In this document: one piece after another, positions 1-6,600 of the stretch
How the letters are laid out: the number at the start of each line of letters is the position of its first letter
Numbering within the stretch: the stretch's first letter is position 1
Assembly: GCA_014382915.1 (NCBI GenBank)
Contig: JACNIV010000034.1
Location: forward strand, 1 to 7,187
Direction of reading: 5' to 3'
Length of the DNA: 7,187 bases
Source: Candidatus Cloacimonadota bacterium
GTDB taxonomy: Bacteria > Cloacimonadota > Cloacimonadia > Cloacimonadales > TCS61
Made by a program: the position numbers and the translations under genes
Notes under the pieces: model-generated
The model's database searches: none
Seen by the model: the letters and a program-made list of their open reading frames with translations, nothing else
What the model was told of the DNA's origin: nothing

Positions 1-1616
1 TTATCTTCCTCATTATTATCGGTTACTGGTCCACCGGTCGATGCTGCGATGAGTCTATCAGGATATTCTTTTATTAATTGCTCAATTTCCCCGCACACCC
101 TATCCAGGGTATGACCTGAAACATTATCGCAATTGCCGTATGTTAATTCATTAAACTGGTTCATATACCTTTCCGGAATGTGTATAGGCAGGTCATCAAA
201 GGCTGTTTTCATTATTGCACCTGACCAGCCTGCGTCAAATGCAGCCTTCATCTGATCGAACCCGTCCGTTAAAGGTGAAGCTGATAGTAAAAAGGGTGAA
301 CTTATGGGTCTACCGAAAAAGTCTGTATCAAGAGGCACTGGTATATGTTTAAAACCCGGCAGTACTGCAATGCTCTTTACTTTTTTGGTAATATCAGGTT
401 TTTCTTCTCCTGAAAGATATGCGTGTATTTCAAGACCAATGTTTTTACCAGCTGCAACAGCTTCAACTACAGTGGTGGGTCCATTCTCATAGTCACCAAC
501 GTAGAAAATTTTAGGATGATCTACACGCTGAAATTCTGGTTTGTTACCGATTGCGATAATGACTTTTGAAATATCGTTCCTTACTTGTGAAGTTCCCTCT
601 ATATCTTCCACATTTTTGGGATGAAATTCCATGCCTTGTGGAAGATTGACTTTTATTATTTCTATTCCTGTTATTTTACCGTCACTCTTGATTATGCTCT
701 TAACCCTGATGCGACCACTGACATCTGTACCGCTATGAATCAGTTCTTTCATCTCTTTTTCAGTAAGTGGCATTTCTTCAAGATTCTCAAGTATAAACAT
801 CTCAACCGAGTTAATACCTCGCTCGATTACACTTAATGCACAATCACAAGCTGTGGCACCACCCCCGATAATTGCCACACGCCCTTTTATATTATAAGCC
901 CCGGGAGCCTTTAGATAATCTGTACCGTAAATTGCTAAATCCTCGTTTTCTGTTCCCGGAGAAAGAGAACCGGTCAAACCCGGCGCTGCAAGGACGGCAT
1001 TGTAGCCCTGATCAAGTAAACTCACGGGGTCATCTATATTAGAGTGATATTTTATATTTATGTCTCCAAGTGATAACGCAAAATCTATATCTGTTTTCAA
1101 AACATCTTTGGGAAGCCTGAAATCGGGTATCAGGTTACAAACTCCACCGGGTTTATCTTCTTTCTCTAGAATATCTATTTTATATCCTTTCTGTGTAAGC
1201 ACAGCAGCAGCTCCCAGACCAGATGGTCCTGCTCCGATAATGGCTACTTTTTTCCCATTAGGTGAGATATTTTCAAAGTTTGGCATTACACCTAACTCTT
1301 TAGCTTTAGCAATAATTGTAGCCTGAACAGCAGGGATATTAACAGCACCATCAAATTTCTTATGAGAACAGGATGCCATACAGTGCTTGTCCGGGCATAC
1401 AATACCGCATATTCCTCCTAAAGGGTTATTTTTCATTATTTCACCAGCTGCACGACTGATGTCAGATGGGAGACCTGTTTTGGCTGCTATTATAAAATCG
1501 GCTGGTGAACAATCCACTGGACACGCATCCTTACATGGTTTCTCCTCACAATATTCGCATTTAAGAATTTCTTTTAATAATTGTGCATCCGTTAGAAAAA
1601 TATTATCCTTACTCAT
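1..1616 (-). CDS. Dihydropyrimidine dehydrogenase-like flavoprotein (fused PreT-PreA type), 3' end outside window
   Basis: The first 538 codons of a protein that continues past base 1; there is no in-frame stop. Seen: two N-terminal cysteine sets, C20/C23/C28/C32 and C70/C74/C79/C83, with Q98 placed like the glutamine ligand of mammalian dihydropyrimidine dehydrogenase (DPD). An FAD dinucleotide fold follows (VAIIGAGPSG, 124-133), then an NAD(P) fold (AIIGGGATA, 248-256) and a GD flavin motif at 374-375. From about 433 it matches the start of the DPD FMN barrel (FFGRPISSPFLLSAS, AGWSGAIMKT). This domain order is that of DPD and of a PreT-PreA fusion; YgfK-type proteins have the barrel first. 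Known for the family: NAD(P)H-linked reduction of uracil or thymine, or the reverse. The catalytic Cys and C-terminal ferredoxin domain would lie outside the window, so substrate is unproven. The start is supported by AAGGTGG five bases before ATG and by ATGA overlap with the upstream short ORF. It is probably cotranscribed with the hydroxylase genes. Confidence 0.88.
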   Translation of the reverse strand, partial: MSKDNIFLTDAQLLKEILKCEYCEEKPCKDACPVDCSPADFIIAAKTGLPSDISRAAGEIMKNNPLGGICGIVCPDKHCMASCSHKKFDGAVNIPAVQATIIAKAKELGVMPNFENISPNGKKVAIIGAGPSGLGAAAVLTQKGYKIDILEKEDKPGGVCNLIPDFRLPKDVLKTDIDFALSLGDINIKYHSNIDDPVSLLDQGYNAVLAAPGLTGSLSPGTENEDLAIYGTDYLKAPGAYNIKGRVAIIGGGATACDCALSVIERGINSVEMFILENLEEMPLTEKEMKELIHSGTDVSGRIRVKSIIKSDGKITGIEIIKVNLPQGMEFHPKNVEDIEGTSQVRNDISKVIIAIGNKPEFQRVDHPKIFYVGDYENGPTTVVEAVAAGKNIGLEIHAYLSGEEKPDITKKVKSIAVLPGFKHIPVPLDTDFFGRPISSPFLLSASPLTDGFDQMKAAFDAGWSGAIMKTAFDDLPIHIPERYMNQFNELTYGNCDNVSGHTLDRVCGEIEQLIKEYPDRLIAASTGGPVTDNNEED

Positions 1617-1744
1617 ATAAACCACCTTAAAATTTTCTGATCTAATAGAATGTTTCCATCTTTTATGTAGATATTTTTCTTTTCAACAATAATTGTTTCT
1701 TCTTTGGGAATCATTAAATATCCACCTTGAATTATTATGTTCAT
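1613..1744 (-). pseudogene. 43-codon ORF resembling an amidohydrolase N-terminus, probable remnant
   Basis: The ORF starts at ATG 1744 and ends in TGA that overlaps the next gene's start (ATGA). Its product begins MNIIIQGGYLMIP and continues to IYIKDGNILLD. This pattern (a hydrophobic strand, GG or NG, a few residues, then a second strand ending in xxDGxI) is how amidohydrolases of the SsnA, dihydropyrimidinase and cytosine-deaminase type begin. An amidohydrolase would suit this operon, since ssnA accompanies xdhD and ygfK in E. coli. Nothing after residue 36 looks like that family, and the metal-binding HxH motif is absent, so it would be a stump left by a deletion. An internal ATG at 1714 has a better Shine-Dalgarno site and would give 33 residues, so a small coupled leader gene is the main alternative. 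The similarity is judged by eye over a short length. Confidence 0.4.
1622..1628 (-). promoter_or_regulatory. Ribosome binding site AAGGTGG that fixes the flavoprotein start
   Basis: On the minus strand AAGGTGG stands five bases before the ATG at 1616. It lies inside the last codons of the short upstream ORF, so translation of the two is probably coupled. The same heptamer (1722-1728) precedes the internal ATG at 1714 of that ORF by seven bases. Confidence 0.65.
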
Positions 1745-1790
1745 TTTTACTCTTCTGAATTTTAACTCCTCAAATTCACCGTACCTTGAA

Positions 1791-2053
1791 AAGGTTTAAA
1801 AGACTTCTCTTCCTGCTGAACCTTTTCAACGGTTTCTTTCTTGATCCAACCGTTCCGAAGGTTTATGCCAAAGAATATCTCTGTATGTAAACCATTCTGA
1901 AGGTTTAAAAGACTTCTCTTCCTGCTGAACCTTTTCAACGGTTTCTTTCTTGATCCAACCGTTCCGAAGGTTTATGCCAAAGAATATCTCTGTATGTAAA
2001 CCATTCTGAAGGTTTAAAAGACTTCTCTTCCTGCTGAACCTTTTCAACGGTTT
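1791..2053. repeat. Perfect 109-bp tandem repeat, 2.4 copies
   Basis: Bases 1791-1899 and 1900-2008 are identical over all 109 positions, and 2009-2053 repeats the first 45 bases before diverging. The period is not a multiple of three, so no reading frame persists through it. Perfect identity, while copies in the other arrays differ at several positions, points to recent duplication or local homogenisation. Confidence 0.93.
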
Positions 2054-2071
2054 TCGTAAATTCCATTTTAT

Positions 2072-2128
2072 AACCATTGAAAAAGCCTACTTGAAAGAAT
2101 TCCTCTATATGTAAGCTTTTTCAAGGTT
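2072..2128 (-). repeat. Type A hairpin at the 3' end of the 2Fe-2S subunit gene
   Basis: A 57-nt inverted repeat. On the minus strand the left arm AACCTTGAAAAAGCTTAC pairs with GTAGGCTTTTTCAATGGTT, with one bulged base and a G-T position. The loop is close to that of the B hairpins. Codons 154-160 (NLEKAYI) and the TAG stop fall in the left arm and loop. There is no downstream U-run, so it is unlikely to be an intrinsic terminator. Confidence 0.8.
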
Positions 2129-2587
2129 AATTTTCTCAATCGCATCTTTAACTGAGTTCAAAATAGGAATATATCCCGTACAACGGCATAAATTTCCTTC
2201 CAAAGCAGTTTTGATCTCTTCCTCGGATGGTGTAGGACTTTTATCGAGAAGTGCTTTAGCACTCATCAACATACCGGGTGTACAAAATCCGCATTGAATA
2301 GCACCGTTATCCAGGAATGAATCCTGCAATTTAGAGAGAACTTCATTCTTTTCCAGATTCTCAACTGTTTCCACTTTTGCATTTTGAACCTGTTCAGCTA
2401 AGATCATACAGGAATTTACTGCTTCCCCGTTCATGATCACTGTACAGGCGCCACACTCACCAACTGCACAACCCTCTTTTGTTCCGGTTAATCCCAATTC
2501 ATCACGTAAAATATCCAAAAGCCGCAGGGAATCATCCACAGTTAATTTAACATCTTTTCCGTTAACATTGAATTTAATATCTATCAT
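2105..2587 (-). CDS. Xanthine dehydrogenase-family 2Fe-2S subunit
   Basis: This 160-residue protein is the small iron-sulfur subunit of a molybdenum hydroxylase. It carries electrons from the molybdopterin site to FAD. The plant-ferredoxin-type cluster has C40, C45, C48 and C60 (EGCAVGECGACTV, then NSC). The second, helical-domain cluster has C99/C102 (CGFCTPGM) and C134/C136 (CRCTGY). All eight ligands are present and the length is normal for the family (about 150-170). It corresponds to E. coli XdhC; I give no symbol because xdhC also names an unrelated maturation factor. ATG 2587 has AGAGGT seven bases upstream. Its partner, the fused Mo/FAD protein, lies about 1 kb upstream, separated by a transposase gene and two repeat arrays. 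The last seven codons lie inside a repeat hairpin, so the tail NLEKAYI is repeat-derived. Confidence 0.95.
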   Translation of the reverse strand: MIDIKFNVNGKDVKLTVDDSLRLLDILRDELGLTGTKEGCAVGECGACTVIMNGEAVNSCMILAEQVQNAKVETVENLEKNEVLSKLQDSFLDNGAIQCGFCTPGMLMSAKALLDKSPTPSEEEIKTALEGNLCRCTGYIPILNSVKDAIEKINLEKAYI

Positions 2588-2615
2588 TTATTTACCTCTT
2601 TTTCTTTCAGCTTAT

Positions 2616-2760
2616 ACCTTGAAAAGGTTTAAAAGACCTTTCTTCTTGCTGAACCTTTTCAACGGTTTCTTTTACTTGATCCAACCGTTCCGAAGGTTTA
2701 TGTGAAAGAATATCTCTGTGTGTAAACCATTCGGAAGGTTTACCTGCCTTTTTCAAGGTT
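2616..2760 (-). repeat. Repeat array 2 between RAYT and the 2Fe-2S subunit gene
   Basis: A 145-bp block bounded by ACCTTGAAAAGG (2616) and CCTTTTTCAAGGTT (ending 2760). It has one B hairpin (2683-2740) and one closing C hairpin (2616-2666). The right end keeps only the outer arm of an A-type hairpin, joined directly to the B stem. It begins nine bases after the RAYT stop and ends 28 bases before the 2Fe-2S start, so it fills the gap almost exactly. Confidence 0.85.
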
Positions 2761-2769
2761 GATGATATA

Positions 2770-3324
2770 TTATTCTTCAAAATCATCTTTTTCCCATATT
2801 AATGATTTCCAATATTCTTCAAAGGACTGCTGATATTCTTCATTGGTAGAATAGAATTCATATCGTAGTCGATTAGGAATCATTGAATTTTCCAGATTTG
2901 AAATCCAGATTTTATAACTTGAATATAGCCAATCTTCAGGGTTATCAACTAGCTTTGCTTTCACAGGATTTAAATGAATATAGTGAATAATATTATTTAA
3001 ATATTCATCCTTATTGATTAATCTGGGTTTTGTCGTTCCTTCAAATAATGTTCCTTTGCGATCATTTTGTTTATTGAATGCCTGAACATAACCGATTAAT
3101 ACTTTTTGAATCCACCTTGCTATAGTTATATTTGAATTTTGTCGTACTAATAAATGAAAGTAATTTGGCATAAGACAATAAGCAATGATATCAACATTGT
3201 AGCGATCTTTAGAAAGCTTTATCTTTTTCAGGAAGAAACGATAATTACTCGCTCCAAGATATATTTCTCTTTTATCGCAACCGCGATTGAATAAGTGGTA
3301 AATACCGCCTTGTTGATATATCAT
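2770..3324 (-). CDS. REP-associated tyrosine transposase (RAYT), Y1/HUH family
   Basis: A 184-residue single-domain protein of the Y1_Tnp type. RAYTs bind and cleave single-stranded hairpins of REP elements through a catalytic tyrosine. Seen: the N-terminal GGIYHLFNRGCDKREIY block (residues 6-22), the metal-site segment YCLMPNYFHLLV (49-60), GTLFEG (91-96), and the catalytic-helix block YIHLNPVKAKLV (115-126) with Y115, followed by WLYSSY. The usual His-x-His reads Y55-F-H57, so one expected metal ligand is replaced. I chose ATG 3324 because GGAG (3331-3334) lies six bases upstream; an in-frame TTG at 3336 would overlap that site. The gene is in operon orientation between the two hydroxylase subunits and has repeat arrays on both sides, the usual setting of a RAYT with its own repeats. 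It looks intact and is of normal length. Confidence 0.9.
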   Translation of the reverse strand: MIYQQGGIYHLFNRGCDKREIYLGASNYRFFLKKIKLSKDRYNVDIIAYCLMPNYFHLLVRQNSNITIARWIQKVLIGYVQAFNKQNDRKGTLFEGTTKPRLINKDEYLNNIIHYIHLNPVKAKLVDNPEDWLYSSYKIWISNLENSMIPNRLRYEFYSTNEEYQQSFEEYWKSLIWEKDDFEE

Positions 3325-3344
3325 TTTATTCTCCAAAATTTATT

Positions 3345-3664
3345 ACCTTGAAAAAGTTTAAAAATCTTTTCTTCTTGCTGAACTTTTTCAACGGTTTCTA
3401 GTGCTTACTCCAACCGTTCCGAAGGTTTATGTGAAAGAATATCTCTGTGTGTAAACCATTCGGAAGGTTTAAAAGACGTTTCTTCTTGCTGAACCTTTTC
3501 AACGGTTTCTAGTGCTTACTCCAACCGTTCCGAAGGTTTATGTGAAAGAATATCTCTATGTGTAAACCATTCGGAAGGTTTAATTATCAATTTACTTCTC
3601 CCTTTTTAACCGTTGAAAAAGCCTACCTGAAAGAACTCCTCTGTGTGTAAGCTTTTTCAAGGTT
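3345..3664 (-). repeat. Repeat array 3 between the Mo/FAD subunit gene and RAYT
   Basis: A 320-bp block bounded by ACCTTGAAAAAG (3345) and CTTTTTCAAGGTT (ending 3664). Inside are two near-identical tandem units of about 110-111 bp (from 3354 and 3464), giving B hairpins at 3412-3469 and 3523-3580, a closing C hairpin at 3345-3395, and a full A hairpin at 3608-3664. About 27 bp of unrelated AT-rich sequence separates A from the first B. The right end covers the last 13 codons of the Mo/FAD gene. The left end stops 21 bases before the RAYT start. Confidence 0.86.
3608..3664 (-). repeat. Type A hairpin at the 3' end of the Mo/FAD subunit gene
   Basis: A 57-nt inverted repeat like that at 2072-2128: arm AACCTTGAAAAAGCTTAC against GTAGGCTTTTTCAACGGTT. 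Codons 1067-1079 (NLEKAYTQRSSFR) run through the left arm and the whole loop. The stop TAG sits in the right arm because this loop lacks the TAG that ends the 2Fe-2S gene. What follows on the minus strand is A-rich, so this is not an intrinsic terminator. Confidence 0.8.
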
Positions 3665-6600
3665 GATTCCTTCCAATGCATCTTTAAAGAGATTTATAAA
3701 AACAGGTTTTTTATATTCAGCAGACCAGCGTCCACCGATCTCTTTCTCGATCTTTTCGGCTAATGGTTTTTCTGCAGCACATATCGTTTTTTCGTTCAAA
3801 GGTTTTCCGATAAGGGCTTTCTCCACATCAGTAATTCTCTGCGATCTTCTGAAAAGCGAACCATCCACAATGTAGCATTCTTCGATCTTATCATCCTTAT
3901 CAAAGCTCATCATTACGCTGATGCTCATCCTGGTTATGTTAACTGCATTTCTTCTGCCGAGTTGATAGTAACTATGATAATATTTTTTATCAGAAAGTTT
4001 TGGGATGGTGATCGCAGTGAGGATTTCATCAGGTTGGATGATAGTTTTATAATGTCGCTCAATAAACTCTGAAATTGGAACGATCCGTTCTTCCTTCACA
4101 GAACGCAAATGCAGGTTAGCTTTATAAACTATCAGAGGAGGAACGGAATCGGCACAGGGAGCTGCATTCACTATATTACCACCAATAGTCGCTCGGTTCC
4201 TGATCTGGGTGGAACCTATCAGGGAACAGGCTTTTACCAACAGTGGAAATTCACGCTTGATAATATCATTATTTATTATTTCCGTGAAAGTAACAGCTGC
4301 TCCGATCGTTATTATATCATCTGTTTCCTTGATCTCTTTCAATTCCAATAGAGAAAAAATATTCAGCAAATTCAAAGGTTCGGTTTTATGACGTGCTTGA
4401 ACAATAACATCGGTTCCCCCGGCAAGAGGAATGAATTTTCCACCTGCCATTTTTTGCAGAGATTCTTCCAGAGTTTTGGGTGTTTCCGTAATGATTTTAT
4501 TCAAACGGGGAGTGATCTTCCTGTTTTTACTGGAAGCATGAGCTACTTCACTTTGACGGGCAGGCTTACGTAGATTTTTCCCCAGAAATACCTGTTCCAG
4601 AGTTAATGGTATCTGATAGGAACGCTTTCCCAGAGCAAAGCTGAGAGAATTATTTATAGCAGCAGCCGTTAATTCCAGGGTAGGCTCTCCAATGCTTTTT
4701 GCTCCGAATGGTCCGTAAATATCGGGATTCTCGACCAGAATGGGTTCTATCTCTTTGATGTCTTTAATGGTGGGAATCAGATATTCATCCAGGTTAAGTG
4801 ATTTGACTTCACCGTTCTGAATGTTAAAATCTTCCAGTATTCCATAACCCATTCCCTGAGTAGTACCACCCCAAACCTGTCCTTCCGCACCTAATCTATT
4901 GATAACTTTTCCTACATCGTGAGCAGCGGTAATTTTTTCCACGTCGATCTTCCCTGTATGCGTATCGATGCGGGTTTCCACGATCTGGCAGCCGTATACA
5001 TAAGTAAAGTAAGCATTGCCCTGTCCTGTTTTTTCGTCCCAGTTTACAGCGGGACCTTTGAACCAGCCGTAAGCCGAAAGATTAATTCCTGCCCAATATG
5101 CTTTTTCTGCTGCATCAGCAAACTTCACAGGTTTTATTTTAGGATTCTTAGCTTTGCGATAAATGTATCCATTTTTCCATTCGGTTTCTTCCAATTTGGA
5201 AACTTTAAGGTCTTCTTTTATGATTTCAAAAATTCTTTCTTTTACGATGTTGGCAGCCTGAATTATTGCATTACCACCAACGATCGTACCACGAGAAGCT
5301 ACTGTGGGACCGCCATCTGTGATAGTGGAAGTCTGAGGTTCCAGGAACGTAATATCATCCAGCGGAACTCCCAGTACTTCAGAAGTTACCTGGCAGAATG
5401 TAGTGCGCAATCCCTGTCCATTTTCGTTAACTCCGGTGAATACAATTACACTTCCATCAGCCTGTACAGAAACAATGGCCGAGGATGCATCCGTTCCTTC
5501 TGCACCCAGCGAACATCCCCGATAACTGCAAGCTAATCCGATGCCATATTTGTATCTTCTGCTTACAGTATTAGCTTTTTTATATTGTTCGATCTTTTCT
5601 ATATATTTATTTCGTTTGATAGCTTCGTCCATTACCTGGTGTAGCGATACTTTATGTTCAGATAATTTCTGTCCGCTGGCAGTGGTGCTTCCCTGTTTGA
5701 ATCCGTTTATCTTTCGTATTTCCAATGGTGTGATTCCACAGATCTCTGCTATTTCATCCATCAGGGATTCCTGAGCAAATACAATCTGTGGTGAACCAAA
5801 ACCTCGCATCGCAGCAGTATAAGTATTATTTGTATAAACTCCTTTTACATCGGTGAGAACATTTTCGATCTCGTAAGGTCCGGTTGCCTGAACTACTGAA
5901 CGCCAGGTCACGAAGAATGTTTGAGAAGAATATGCTCCGCTGTCTGCTAGGATGTTTATCTTCATTGCTTTCAATTTGCCATCGTTATTAAAACCGACTT
6001 TATAGGTCATTATATAGGGATGGCGTTTATAACTTTCTTTCAGCGAATCTTCACGGGTGTAGGTTATTTTTACAGGCTTACTTGTAATTTTGCAAAGCAA
6101 TGCTACTCGGCAGGCAATATTATTAATTATATCATCTTTTCCGCCAAAAGAACCTCCCAGGGTTGAGCCGAGTACATTCACCTGGTTCAGTTTCAATCCC
6201 ATGAAAAGAGCAACTACTTTGCGGGTGGTGAAGGGATTCTGAATAGAGCCGTAAACCTTGTAACCTTTTGTGGTGTGATCAGGAGCAACTGTTATAGATT
6301 CCGGTTCGATGTAGGCATGTTCAACAAATCCTGTGCGGTATTTTCTTTCGATCACCCGGTCGGATTTGGCAAAACCTTTTTCCACATCACCTTTAATGAG
6401 TGGATAATGAACCATGATATTGCTTTTATATTCCGGATGGATCAAACGGGCACCGGGTTTCACAGCTTCTTCAATATCGGTGAGAGGTTCGATGGGTTCA
6501 TACTCAACCACAATTGCATCGACAGCAGCATAAGCCTGTTCTTTGGCGGCGGCGGCAACTACAGCTATCACATCTCCGGCAAAGAACACTTCGTCTTTTA

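Larger units (their letters stand above)
1783..2128 (-). repeat. Repeat array 1 between the 2Fe-2S subunit gene and the short ORF
   Basis: A 346-bp block bounded by inverted ends: ACCTTGAAAAGG at the left and CTTTTTCAAGGTT at the right (+ strand). From the right it holds one A hairpin (2072-2128), two B hairpins (1957-2014 and 1848-1905) and a closing C hairpin (1783-1833). The right end covers the last seven codons of the 2Fe-2S subunit. The units are about 109 bp here, against 110-111 bp in arrays 2 and 3. They carry array-specific bases, such as GCC for GTG beside the B loop. No terminator-like U-run follows the hairpins, so I read them as mobile repeat DNA and possible RNA-processing or stabilising structures. 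Confidence 0.85.

Noticed and set aside
1826..2077. 83-codon minus-strand ORF across array 1
   Set aside because: It is built only from the 109-bp repeat read in two successive frames, has no clear ribosome site, and its frame changes with every unit.
3325..3336. TTG start four codons upstream for RAYT
   Set aside because: It overlaps the GGAG ribosome site that is correctly spaced from ATG 3324.
2616..3580. Repeated peptide KPSEWFTHRDILSHKPSERL encoded by the 110-111-bp units
   Set aside because: One minus-strand frame is open in array 2, but the same frame has TAA in both units of array 3 and there is no start codon with a ribosome site. Base pairing explains the conservation better than protein.
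3608..3664. Intrinsic terminator after the Mo/FAD gene
   Set aside because: The stem is strong, but the bases after it on the transcript are A-rich with no U-run, and the downstream genes of the same operon follow.
1783..3664. CRISPR array
   Set aside because: Units are 109-111 bp with no short conserved repeat alternating with unique spacers, and no cas genes are present.
4919..5536. Long plus-strand ORFs opposite the Mo/FAD gene (also 6275-6880)
   Set aside because: They lie antisense to a gene with well-conserved motifs throughout and show no family features of their own.
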